From an uncultured Opitutia bacterium (GTDB taxonomy: Bacteria > Verrucomicrobiota > Verrucomicrobiia > Opitutales > Opitutaceae), in the NCBI GenBank assembly GCA_903859715.1, contig CAIONS010000056.1, positions 62,001-126,000 on the forward strand: a stretch of 64,000 nucleotides of DNA, read 5' to 3'. Made by a program: the position numbers and the translations under genes. Under the pieces are notes generated by a model. It saw only the letters and a list, made by a program, of their open reading frames with translations. It did no database searches and had not been told where the DNA came from. This document shows positions 51,785-60,017 of the stretch, piece by piece. Position 1 is the first letter of the stretch, and every line of letters starts with the position of its first letter.

Positions 51785-53047
51785 ATGCCCAGAGTTTTCA
51801 TCACCGGTCTCGGCTTCATTACCAGTATCGGCAACGACGCGGCCCGCGTCACCCAGAGCCTCCGTGAACTGCGCCATGGCTTTGAACTCTACCCGCCGTT
51901 CCAGGATCCCGCGATTCCCGTCAAGATCGCGGCGCCGGTGCGGGAGTTTGCGATGGGTTCCACCGACTGCGAGGACTGGACGTTTCCCGCGCCCTATGTG
52001 ATCAAGCGGGAAATTCTCCGCGGCATGGCGCCGCATGGCGTCTATGCATGGTGCGCGATGCAACAGGCGATCGGGGATGCAAAACTTTCGGACGCGGATG
52101 TTTCTAACCCTCTCACCGGCCTGTATGCCGCCTCGGGCGGTTCGCCGTACCTGATGGGCCATATGCTGCAGCGGATGCACACGCACGGAGTGATGCGCTG
52201 CTCGCCGCTTGGCATCGTCGCCTCCATCTCCGGCACGGTGCAGTTCAATCTCGTCGCCCACTTCAAGATCAAGGGCTCCTCCTGCGGATTTGCGTCGGCC
52301 TGCGCCTCCTCGTCGCATGCCCTGGGCTTTGCCTATGACGATCTCGTGCTGGGCCGCCAGAAGCGCATGTTCGTGGTCGGGGCCGAGGATTGCAATGTCG
52401 ACGCCATCCTGCCGTTTGCCGGCATGCGGGCGCTGTCCCTGCAGACCGATCCGAACCTTGCCTCGCGTCCCTTCGATACGGCTCGCGACGGCTTTGTTGG
52501 CACGGGCGGCGGCGTGGTGCTCGTGCTGGAGACCGAGGACGAAGTCATGCGGCGCGGCGTGAAACCCTATTGCGAGGTATTGGGGTGGGGCCAGTCCTCG
52601 GACGGCCACAACGTGGCGATCTCGCACCCGGAAGGTCACGGCCTGAAGGCGGCGATGGAGAACGCGCTGCGCTATACCGGCACCGCGCCCGAGGCGGTGG
52701 ATTACGTCAACGCCCATGCCACCTCCACGCCCATTGGCGATGCCTCGGAGGCCCGGGCCTTGAAAGCCATATTTACGACGCCCGCAGCGCGACCCGCGAT
52801 CAGCAGCACCAAATCACTCACCGGGCATGGCCTCTCGCTGGCTGGGGCGATGGAGAGCGGCTTCTGTGCGCTGGCGATCCGCGATGGCTTCATGCCGGGA
52901 TCGGCCCACATCACGAAACTCGATCCGGAGTGCGAGGGGTTGAACATCATCCGCTCCACCTTGCCGGCGCGGCCCGCGGTCGTGCTCAACAACGTCAGCG
53001 GCTTTGGCGGGGCCAACGTTTCCCTTGTTTTCAAACAAGCCAGCTAA
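51785..53047 (+). CDS. Beta-ketoacyl-ACP synthase (FabF/FabB-like)
   Basis: A 420-aa condensing enzyme of the thiolase fold. The catalytic triad is intact: Cys173 in CGFASACASSSHALGFAYDD, His311 in YVNAHATSTPIGDASEARAL and His348 in KSLTGHGLSLAGAMESGF. GFVGTGGGVVLVLE and NNVSGFGGANVSLVF are also family landmarks. The N-terminal third (about 25-90) is less like housekeeping FabF, which suggests a specialised pathway. It follows the ACP-dehydratase and is 2 bp ahead of an SDR reductase, so condensation, dehydration and keto-reduction lie side by side. Confidence 0.92.
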   Translation: MPRVFITGLGFITSIGNDAARVTQSLRELRHGFELYPPFQDPAIPVKIAAPVREFAMGSTDCEDWTFPAPYVIKREILRGMAPHGVYAWCAMQQAIGDAKLSDADVSNPLTGLYAASGGSPYLMGHMLQRMHTHGVMRCSPLGIVASISGTVQFNLVAHFKIKGSSCGFASACASSSHALGFAYDDLVLGRQKRMFVVGAEDCNVDAILPFAGMRALSLQTDPNLASRPFDTARDGFVGTGGGVVLVLETEDEVMRRGVKPYCEVLGWGQSSDGHNVAISHPEGHGLKAAMENALRYTGTAPEAVDYVNAHATSTPIGDASEARALKAIFTTPAARPAISSTKSLTGHGLSLAGAMESGFCALAIRDGFMPGSAHITKLDPECEGLNIIRSTLPARPAVVLNNVSGFGGANVSLVFKQAS

Positions 53048-53049
53048 CC

Positions 53050-53892
53050 GTGACGGCCACCCGCGTCTCCGATCTTTATCGTACCGCATTTGTCACGGGT
53101 GCGAGCACGGGCCTGGGTCGCGCCTTCGCCGAGATGCTGCTGGCCGACGGCGTGCGGGTGTGGGGCACGGCCCGCGAGACGGCGCGGCTGGCTCCGCTGG
53201 CGGCCCATCCCGGCTTCACTGCCGTGGCGCTGGATCTCCGCGACGGAACGCAAGCGGTCGCGGTGTTCCGCGAAGCGGAGCAGGCGGCGGGCGGGTTCGA
53301 CCTCGTCATTAACAACGCTGGTTATGGGGTCTTCGGCGATTTTGCCGCCACGGACTTTCCCGTCTGGCAGGAGCAGATCGAGGTGATGCTGGTGAATACG
53401 GCGCGTCTTTCCCATGCCGCGCTGCGCAGCCTGCTGGCCCGTCCGGCGGATGGACAGCGTGGCGCCTTGGTTAACATCTCGTCGCTCGCCGCGGAATTTC
53501 CGCTGCCGTTTCAGAGCGCGTACAACGTGATTAAGGCCGGCCTCACGGCGCTCAACGAAAGCCTCATGATGGAAGTCGCGGGCACGGGGATTGTGGTGCT
53601 GGATGTCCGGCCGGGCGACTATCGGACGGATTTTGAAGGGTCGGTCCGGCGTCCCCCGGGCGCGGCGACGCCGCGCATGGCGCGGGCGTGGGCGGCTTTT
53701 GAGCGCATGATGAAGTCGGGGCCCGCCCCGGCGCACGCGGCGGCCGCGCTGCGGCGCGCCCTGCTGCGCCAGCGCAGCGGCACGGTGCGGATCGGGCGCT
53801 TTTTCCAGGCCGTGCTGGCGCCTTTCCTGGCCCGCTTCGGCTCACTCGGGCTCCGCCGCCGCATCCAGGCGGGGTATTTCGACGTCTCCTGA
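53050..53892 (+). CDS. Short-chain dehydrogenase/reductase
   Basis: A 280-aa SDR starting at GTG 53050, 2 bp after the ketosynthase stop. The NAD(P) motif is FVTGASTGLGRAFAEMLLAD, followed by LVINNAGYGVFG. The catalytic Ser and YxxxK are in NISSLAAEFPLPFQSAYNVI, with the Lys just after. The C-terminal ~60 residues contain FQAVLAPFLARFG, a possible membrane-apposed helix. Its position suggests reduction of a 3-ketoacyl or 3-keto-sphinganine-type intermediate, which is inference. It is followed after 3 bp by the MGDG-synthase-like gene. Confidence 0.9.
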   Translation: MTATRVSDLYRTAFVTGASTGLGRAFAEMLLADGVRVWGTARETARLAPLAAHPGFTAVALDLRDGTQAVAVFREAEQAAGGFDLVINNAGYGVFGDFAATDFPVWQEQIEVMLVNTARLSHAALRSLLARPADGQRGALVNISSLAAEFPLPFQSAYNVIKAGLTALNESLMMEVAGTGIVVLDVRPGDYRTDFEGSVRRPPGAATPRMARAWAAFERMMKSGPAPAHAAAALRRALLRQRSGTVRIGRFFQAVLAPFLARFGSLGLRRRIQAGYFDVS

Positions 53893-53895
53893 CCC

Positions 53896-55131
53896 ATGTC
53901 CAAAATCCGCATCCTTGTTTTGACATCGAGCACCGGCGGCGGCCATGACGCCCGGGCGGAAGCTTTTGCGGAATGGTGTTTTCAACTTTACCGGCACGAC
54001 GTGGATGTACGCATCGAGCAGATGCTGGAGAAATCCTCGGTGGTGAACCGCGCGGGCGTGAATTTCTACAACCGTATCCAGAAGGCGGCGCCGTGGGTCC
54101 ACATCTGGTTCTACACGTTCGTCGAGGCGCTCAGCTATCTGAACAGCCGGCGCGTGACGTTCGGGGCGCATTATTACGCCGAGGTGCTGCGCGATTACCG
54201 GCCTCATCTCGTGTTCAGCGTGCACGACTGCCTCAACCGCGGCTATTTCCAGCTGGCGCGGAAAATTCTTGGCGCCGACAAGGTCCGCTGCGCCACGTAT
54301 TGCGGGGAATTCTCCGGCGGCTGGGGTTACTCGCGCAACTGGATCGAGCCGACGGTGGACCTCTATATTTCGCGCACCCCGACGGCCCGGGATTTTGCCA
54401 TCAAGAAGGGCATCGCCCCCGACAAGGCCCGGGTCCGGGGCTACCTCATGCTGCCGCGGGCGCATGTGGAGGTCATCGCGCCGAAGGACTGCGCGGCATA
54501 CCGCGAGAAAAAACTCGGCCTGCGTCCCGACCTCTTCACGGTGTTTCTCGCCACGGGCGGCAACGGCGCGCACAACCATTTCGACCTGCTGCCCGCGCTG
54601 GTGAAGCATGCCGACCGCGTGCAGGCGATCGCCATCTGCGGCAAGAACAAGCAGGCTTACAATGACCTCGTGCACTGGCGTGCGAACCATCCCGAGTTCA
54701 ACTGCTACATCGAGGGTTATTCCGAGATCGTCCACCTGCTGATGCAGGCGAGCGATGCGATCGTCACCCGCGGCGGCACGACAACCTGCGCGAAGGCGCT
54801 GCATTTCGAGTGTCCGATCATTTTCAATGCCTTTGGCGGGATCATGCCGCAGGAGGAGCTGACCTGGAAATTTTTCCATAACGGGGCGAAGTCTGAGAAG
54901 ATTGAGAATGCGGCCGATTTTTCCGTCATTCTCGACCGCTGGATGGCCGAGCCGGTGCGCTACGTGGAGGCTAGGAACGAATTCCTGAAGCTGCGCTATG
55001 AGGAAGATCCGACCGTGGTCATTGACGAGCTGGTCGGCCTGGCCAACGAAGTCGCCAAGACAAAGCTGAAACGCCGCGCCTATCCACCCGCGAACGGAAA
55101 TGGAAATGGGAATGGACTGAAAGCCGGGTAA
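53896..55131 (+). CDS. MGDG-synthase/MurG-like glycolipid glycosyltransferase
   Basis: A 411-aa GT-B enzyme. The N-terminus IRILVLTSSTGGGHDARAEA is the diacylglycerol glycosyltransferase (MGDG synthase) signature with the GGGH loop. The central AAPWVHIWFYTFVEALSYLN is aromatic and probably membrane-facing. The donor side has VFLATGGNGAHNHFDLLPAL, DAIVTRGGTTTCAKALHFEC and FNAFGGIMPQEE. It lacks a signal peptide and should act at the inner face of the inner membrane, attaching a sugar to a lipid. It ends in a Gly/Asn repeat tail (NGNGNGNG). It lies directly after the SDR (3 bp), pointing to one unit for lipid assembly and glycosylation. Confidence 0.87.
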   Translation: MSKIRILVLTSSTGGGHDARAEAFAEWCFQLYRHDVDVRIEQMLEKSSVVNRAGVNFYNRIQKAAPWVHIWFYTFVEALSYLNSRRVTFGAHYYAEVLRDYRPHLVFSVHDCLNRGYFQLARKILGADKVRCATYCGEFSGGWGYSRNWIEPTVDLYISRTPTARDFAIKKGIAPDKARVRGYLMLPRAHVEVIAPKDCAAYREKKLGLRPDLFTVFLATGGNGAHNHFDLLPALVKHADRVQAIAICGKNKQAYNDLVHWRANHPEFNCYIEGYSEIVHLLMQASDAIVTRGGTTTCAKALHFECPIIFNAFGGIMPQEELTWKFFHNGAKSEKIENAADFSVILDRWMAEPVRYVEARNEFLKLRYEEDPTVVIDELVGLANEVAKTKLKRRAYPPANGNGNGNGLKAG

Positions 55132-55242
55132 TCCGACCTGCTGTCGCAGTTCGCGGGGAGCGGGGGCAGGGCGCAAAGGAAAACCGCCCCTTGCGCAATC
55201 CGCTTGGCCGCGGCGCTTCCGAGCCTCTAGCTTGCGGGCACC

Positions 55243-56457
55243 TTGCCTGACTCCAAGCCCGTCATTGCCTATCTCTTCACCACGTTTCCCAAAAGCACGG
55301 AGACGTTCCTGCAACGTGAGATCATCGCCATGCGTGCCCATGGTGTCTCGATGCGGCTTTATTCCCTGTGGGGCGGCGGCGGTTCATTTCGCGGGCTGCC
55401 GGTGGCGCGTTTCAATAAGTGGCGCCTGCTTACGCTGCTCTGGATGATTCCCTATGAGTCGTGGCGCCGGCCCGAGGTGTTGAAGCAGGTGTTGCGCGGC
55501 CTGTTCACGCGCCGGCCGCCCTCGTGGCTGAATTTCTGGGAGAACATGCTCGGGGCGGGCTTTGCCTGTCTTTTTGCGCGGGAATTCCGAAACAATCCGC
55601 CTTCCCTCATCCACGCCACTTGGGGCGGCGCGCCCGCCACGGCCGCGTGGCTGCTATGGCGGCTGGATGGCCATCGCTTCAGCGCCGCGGCCCATGCCTA
55701 CGACATCTACGAACATGGCGGCGACTGGTGGCTGCGCGACAAGCTCGAGCATGCGGCCTTCATCCATACGTCCACCGACATGGGGTGCCGGGCACTGATC
55801 GAGCGCGGGCTGCCCGCCGACCGGATTTTCTGCATTCGCCGGGGTCTTGACCGGCTGCCGGCGCTCAAATCGTTGCGGGCGTCGCGCGTGCCGCTCCATT
55901 TGCTGTGCGTGGCGCGGCTCGTGGAGAAGAAGGGCCTCGATCATCAGCTCCGGATTTACGCGGCGCTGCAGGCCGCCGGGGTGGAGTTTGCGGCGCATAT
56001 CGTCGGTGATGGTCCGCTGCGTCCCGATCTCGAAAAACTGGCGGGCCATCTAGGGGTTGCGGCCCGGGTGTCGTTCACCGGGCATCTGCCGCAGCACGAG
56101 GTCTGGAGCCAGCTCGAGTGGGCCGACGTGCTGCTCCATACCGGCGTCATCGCCCCGAGCGGCGACCGGGATGGGTTGCCCAATGTCATTCCTGAGGCGA
56201 TGTCGCTCGGGACCCTCGTGATCACGTCGCCCGTCGCGGCGACGACGGAAGCCATCACGGACATGGTCACGGGTCTCGTGGCGCCGGCAACCTCGCCCGA
56301 TGCGTGGGTCGTCGGGTTGCGCCGGCTGTCCCATGATGATGCCCTGGCGGAAAAATTGCGGGCCGCTGCCCATCGCTGGGTGGAAGAAAACTTCGATGCA
56401 CACAAAAATGCCGAGCGGCTGCTGCGTCAGTTCGAGCGGACGGTGGCCCAGACGTGA
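55243..56457 (+). CDS. Family 4 glycosyltransferase (colanic-acid type)
   Basis: A 404-aa GT-B enzyme. The open frame begins at a TTG (55243, LPDSKPVIAYLFTTFPKSTE); no ATG precedes the conserved start. It has SLIHATWGGAPATAAWLL, FSAAAHAYDIYEHGGDWW, LLCVARLVEKKGLDHQLRIY and the E-x7-E motif APSGDRDGLPNVIPEAMSLG. This group (WcaL/AmsK-like) extends exopolysaccharide or glycolipid chains. It overlaps nothing upstream (110-bp gap) and is followed after 18 bp by another GT4. The substrate is unknown. Confidence 0.88.
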   Translation: MPDSKPVIAYLFTTFPKSTETFLQREIIAMRAHGVSMRLYSLWGGGGSFRGLPVARFNKWRLLTLLWMIPYESWRRPEVLKQVLRGLFTRRPPSWLNFWENMLGAGFACLFAREFRNNPPSLIHATWGGAPATAAWLLWRLDGHRFSAAAHAYDIYEHGGDWWLRDKLEHAAFIHTSTDMGCRALIERGLPADRIFCIRRGLDRLPALKSLRASRVPLHLLCVARLVEKKGLDHQLRIYAALQAAGVEFAAHIVGDGPLRPDLEKLAGHLGVAARVSFTGHLPQHEVWSQLEWADVLLHTGVIAPSGDRDGLPNVIPEAMSLGTLVITSPVAATTEAITDMVTGLVAPATSPDAWVVGLRRLSHDDALAEKLRAAAHRWVEENFDAHKNAERLLRQFERTVAQT

Positions 56458-56475
56458 GTGTTGGAAGGTTTATCC

Positions 56476-57492
56476 ATGATCTATTTTGACGTCACCAAGA
56501 CCGGCAGTGCCACGCATCGCTCGGGGCTCACCCGGGTGAGCGCGCGGCTGGCGGCAGAGTTGGGGACGGCGGCGACGGCGGTACGATGGCCGGCGTGGGA
56601 TCGCGCGGTCAGACCAGAGGACTGGTTGCTGACGGCGGAGCTTTTTTCCGATGATGAGCGGCCGGGCTGGAGTGAGTTCATCCGCGCGCGCCGCTGCCGC
56701 ACAGCAGCGATTTTTCACGATGCGATTCCGCTCAAGTTTCCGCAGATCACCTGGCCGCAGAGTGTGGCCCGCCATCCGGGTTATATGAAGTTGCTCGCAT
56801 CGGTTGACCGGGTGTGGGCGGTGTCCGCGGCGAGCCGGGATGAATTGATCGGTTTCTGGCGGTGGCAGGGACTTGCGAAGCTGCCGCCGGTCGAGGTACT
56901 GGCATTGGGATCCGATTTTGATGGATCGGCTCGCGCGGTTGAAAAGGCGGGGTCGGCGACTCCGCCCTCTCTTCTGTGCGTCGGCATTCTGGAACCAAGG
57001 AAGAACCAGCGGCTGCTGCTCGAGGTGTGCGAGGAACTCTGGCTCGAAGGTTTGGGCTTCGAGCTTCATCTGGTGGGGCGGGTCAACCCGCACTTTGGCG
57101 AGCCCATCGTTGCGCAAATCAAGGGACTGCGGAAAAAATTTTCCAACCTGCACTATCATGAGGCCGCGAGTGATGAGGACGTTGTCCGGCTTTATGGGTC
57201 GGCCCGTGCCACGGTGTTTCCGACTCTGGCCGAAGGCTGCGGGTTGCCGGTGCTGGAGTCACTCTGGCGGGGTGTGCCCTGCGTGTGCAGTGATCTGCCG
57301 GTACTGCAGGAAAACTACCAGGGCGGAGGCTGCCTGCCTGCGAAGACGGATGACCGGTTGGCGTGGAAAGACGCGCTGCGTCGCGTGCTCACGGACGACA
57401 TGCTGTATTCGCGGCTGGTCACCGAGGCCACGACGAGGCCGCTGCCGACTTGGGCCGGGGCGGCGCAGACACTGCGCGAGGGATTGAAGTAG
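56476..57492 (+). CDS. Family 4 glycosyltransferase with in-frame repeat insert
   Basis: A 338-aa GT4. ATG 56476 is preceded by the Shine-Dalgarno GGAAGG at 56462, which decides the start over an upstream in-frame codon. It has MIYFDVTKTGSATHRSGLTR, AIFHDAIPLKFPQITWP, LLCVGILEPRKNQRLLLEVC and the E-x7-E motif FPTLAEGCGLPVLESLWRGV. The residues EKAGSATPPS between the domains are encoded by a palindromic repeat (56946-56966) otherwise found between genes. It is paralogous to the gene at 58775-59950 on the opposite strand, sharing layout and motifs. Convergent with the alpha-oxoamine synthase. Confidence 0.88.
   Translation: MIYFDVTKTGSATHRSGLTRVSARLAAELGTAATAVRWPAWDRAVRPEDWLLTAELFSDDERPGWSEFIRARRCRTAAIFHDAIPLKFPQITWPQSVARHPGYMKLLASVDRVWAVSAASRDELIGFWRWQGLAKLPPVEVLALGSDFDGSARAVEKAGSATPPSLLCVGILEPRKNQRLLLEVCEELWLEGLGFELHLVGRVNPHFGEPIVAQIKGLRKKFSNLHYHEAASDEDVVRLYGSARATVFPTLAEGCGLPVLESLWRGVPCVCSDLPVLQENYQGGGCLPAKTDDRLAWKDALRRVLTDDMLYSRLVTEATTRPLPTWAGAAQTLREGLK
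56946..56966. repeat. GGCGGGGTC palindrome inside a glycosyltransferase gene
   Basis: GGCGGGGTC-GGC-GACTCCGCC differs by one base from the intergenic copy at 19919 and is translated in frame at an interdomain boundary. Confidence 0.75.
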
Positions 57493-57517
57493 GGCAGGCC
57501 GGAAGCCCGCGCGCTAC

Positions 57518-58714
57518 TCAGAGCTTCTTCACCGCGAAGGCCATGGCATCCGCGATTTTATCGAGCTGCTCATCCGTGTGCATGGCCGAGATGGCGGTGC
57601 GGATGAGGTCCTTGCCGGCGGGCACTGCGGGCGCAATCGACATGACGGTGAAGACACCCTTGTCGAGGAGGTTCTTCCAGAACGGATAAACGCGTTCCTT
57701 GGACCCGAGGACAATCGGCACGGCGGGCGTCTCACTCTCCCAGGTGTCGAGGCCGAGATGCTTGAGGATGGCCTTGTATTTTTTCGTGTTGGCCCAGAGG
57801 CGCTCCAGATGCTGCGGCTCGCTCTGCATGATCTCGAGCGCGGCCATGGCGGCGGCGGCCTGGCCGGCGCTGATGGCGGCCGAAAAAATGGTCTGCTTGG
57901 AGTTGGTGCGCAGGTACTCGATCACCTCGCGCGAGCCGGCCACATAGCCGCCGGTGCTGGCGAGCGACTTGGACATACTGCCGCAGATCAAGTCGACCTT
58001 TTCGCCGAGTCCAAAGTGATCCGTGGTGCCGCGACCCTGGCGGCCGAGCACGCCGAAACCGTGGGCGTCATCGAGCACGGTGAAGCAGCCGTATTCGTCG
58101 CCGATCTCGGTGAGTTCCGGCAGCCGCGCAATGTGGCCCTCCATCGAATAGACGCCCTCGACGACGAGGAGTTTGGCGGCGTCGGAATTGCTGGAGGCGA
58201 GCACGTCGCGGAGATCGTCCGGGCTATTATGGGAAAAGCGCTCGACCGTGGCCCGGGAAATCTGGATGCCGTCCCAGAGGCACGAGTGCAGGTTTTTATC
58301 GGCCAGGATGACATCCCCTTTCTGGGCAAACGTCGCCATGCAGGTCATCACCGAAAGGTAGCCGGCGGCGTGGATATGGCAGGCTTCCTGGCCGAGGAAG
58401 GCGGCCAATTTCTCCTCGAGTTCGACGTGAAAGGTCCGGGAGCCGTTGGAAGAGCGGGCGCCATTGGTGCTCGTGCCCCATTTGCGCGTGGCGGCATTGG
58501 CGGCCTCGACGACCTTGGGGTGAAAGGACAGCCCGAGGTAATCATTGCTCGAAAGCATGATCATGTCGCGTCCGCCGAGTTGGACCGTCGTGTCCTTCTG
58601 GGCCTCCATCGGGAGATAGTAGGGGGCGTATTTTAGCCGCATCTTCGTCGCGTAGTCATCGCGGCAGCGGTTGATGACGCCCTTTTTATTTTTGGCGAAG
58701 AAGGAAATGGCCAT
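57518..58714 (-). CDS. Alpha-oxoamine synthase (serine palmitoyltransferase/KBL/BioF family)
   Basis: A 398-aa PLP enzyme that condenses an amino acid with an acyl thioester. Landmarks are MIMLSSNDYLGLSFHPKVVE, NGARSSNGSRTFHVELEEKL, the DKNLHSCLWDGIQ segment, VEGVYSMEGHIARLPELTEI, LDDAHGFGVLGRQGRG and the PLP Lys (near 249) in CGSMSKSLASTGGYVAGS. The SKSLAS context is closer to serine palmitoyltransferases than to BioF or KBL, by my reading only. No biotin or threonine genes are near; glycosyltransferases flank it on both sides and an ACP/KAS/SDR set lies 4 kb away. A sphingoid-type or aminolipid base product is therefore plausible but unproven. Confidence 0.88.
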   Translation of the reverse strand: MAISFFAKNKKGVINRCRDDYATKMRLKYAPYYLPMEAQKDTTVQLGGRDMIMLSSNDYLGLSFHPKVVEAANAATRKWGTSTNGARSSNGSRTFHVELEEKLAAFLGQEACHIHAAGYLSVMTCMATFAQKGDVILADKNLHSCLWDGIQISRATVERFSHNSPDDLRDVLASSNSDAAKLLVVEGVYSMEGHIARLPELTEIGDEYGCFTVLDDAHGFGVLGRQGRGTTDHFGLGEKVDLICGSMSKSLASTGGYVAGSREVIEYLRTNSKQTIFSAAISAGQAAAAMAALEIMQSEPQHLERLWANTKKYKAILKHLGLDTWESETPAVPIVLGSKERVYPFWKNLLDKGVFTVMSIAPAVPAGKDLIRTAISAMHTDEQLDKIADAMAFAVKKL

Positions 58715-58774
58715 GAGAACGGTTGACGATGGGAGGGGACGGGCCGGCTTGGCAAACGGAAAGGCAGGTGGGAA

Positions 58775-59950
58775 TTATCTCCGGCGTGGGAGAGTTTGCA
58801 TCCAGGCCGCAAGCTCGGCGGCGTAGGTGCGCCAGGGTTTGAACGTCCGGGCCTGCGCGGCGGCTGAAAGCGTCGCGAGCTCGGTGGGTGAACCGAGCAG
58901 CCGGGCGATGGCAGTGGCGAGATTGGCGGCGTCAACGGCCTCGAGCCCGATGACTCCACCGCCGGGGGACAACTCACCCAGGGCGCCGTGCGCGGAGCAA
59001 ATGCACGGCCGGCCATGGGCCAGGCTCTCGATCACGGGCAGACCGAATCCCTCCGCGAGCGACGGATAAATTGTGAAGGCACATTCAGCGTAAGCCTCGC
59101 CAAGAGCAGCATCGGGCAATGGTCCGTCATAGCGCAACGGCCAGCCCGCCGCCTGCAATGCCCGGACCTTGGCGAGCGCGGTGTGGCCGGTCTGACTTTG
59201 CACGGAGCCAGCGAGCCGCAGCGTGAATTTCTCGCCCCGGGACCAAAGCAGTTCGCAGGCCTCGAGCAGGGCCAGGTGATTTTTCCGCCCTTCCAGTGTG
59301 CCGACCGACAGCACCACCGGCGAAACGGCTCCCGTCAGTTTGTCACCTATTGGGTGACAAACGGGATCGACGCCGAGCGGGAGGGCGATGACGGGCGGAG
59401 GATTTGCCACGCCGAGCCAGCGCCAATAGTCGATGAGGGAAGTGCGCGAGTCCTCGGAAACCGCTGCGATCCCGTCGAACTGCAGGAGTTCACGGAGGTA
59501 GCTGGGAAAGCGCGCCACAGTGCCGGTCGGGGTGAGTTCGGGAAACCGCAGGGCGATCGCGTCGTGAAACACTGCGACGCGCGGAAAGATCTCGGGCAGG
59601 TGGGCGCCGACTTGGGCTGAGAAAAGTTCGGCGGTCAGGAAGCCTTGGTAGTCGCCGCGCAGCGCGAAGGCAGCGGTGCGGCCAGTGGCCCGTCGCCAGC
59701 GACCACGCCAGCGGGCAGACAGCGGCCATTGGGCGCGGCGGCTTTTGGAAGTGTCTTCGGCCGCGAGGTTGGCGAGTTCCCATGCTTCCAAGGGACGCCA
59801 AGCATTCAGAAATGGGTCGTGGGTGACGGGCGTTGCAGCTGGGCCGAACTCGCGGTGCAGGGCACGGACCACGCGCTGAATACCAGTCCGCGCCCGGGTA
59901 TGGCTGGTGTGGGTCAGGTCGAGCAGAAAGGCGGGCATGGCGCGGGTCAT
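58775..59950 (-). CDS. Family 4 glycosyltransferase, paralogue of 56476-57492
   Basis: A 391-aa GT4 with the opening AFLLDLTHTSHTRARTGIQR followed by VVRALHREFG. It has VAVFHDAIALRFPELTPTG, DYWRWLGVANPPPVIALPLG, VLSVGTLEGRKNHLALLEAC and the E-x7-E motif YPSLAEGFGLPVIESLAHGR. Most of these segments have a visible counterpart in the gene at 56476. It carries an extra Arg/Trp-rich insert (residues about 70-95). It lies upstream of the alpha-oxoamine synthase on the same strand (60-bp gap) and downstream of a membrane glycosyltransferase, probably one unit. The sugar is unknown. Confidence 0.88.
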   Translation of the reverse strand: MTRAMPAFLLDLTHTSHTRARTGIQRVVRALHREFGPAATPVTHDPFLNAWRPLEAWELANLAAEDTSKSRRAQWPLSARWRGRWRRATGRTAAFALRGDYQGFLTAELFSAQVGAHLPEIFPRVAVFHDAIALRFPELTPTGTVARFPSYLRELLQFDGIAAVSEDSRTSLIDYWRWLGVANPPPVIALPLGVDPVCHPIGDKLTGAVSPVVLSVGTLEGRKNHLALLEACELLWSRGEKFTLRLAGSVQSQTGHTALAKVRALQAAGWPLRYDGPLPDAALGEAYAECAFTIYPSLAEGFGLPVIESLAHGRPCICSAHGALGELSPGGGVIGLEAVDAANLATAIARLLGSPTELATLSAAAQARTFKPWRTYAAELAAWMQTLPRRR

Positions 59951-60017
59951 GGTTCTGCCACGACCCGCCGGGCGGCATAAAGCGCAAACGCGGGCTGCGG
60001 GTGGCCGGAGAGGACTG

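Noticed and set aside
50543-52717. 724-codon minus-strand frame opposite the ACP-dehydratase and ketosynthase
   Set aside because: It spans two real genes and their terminator; His/Arg-rich shadow.
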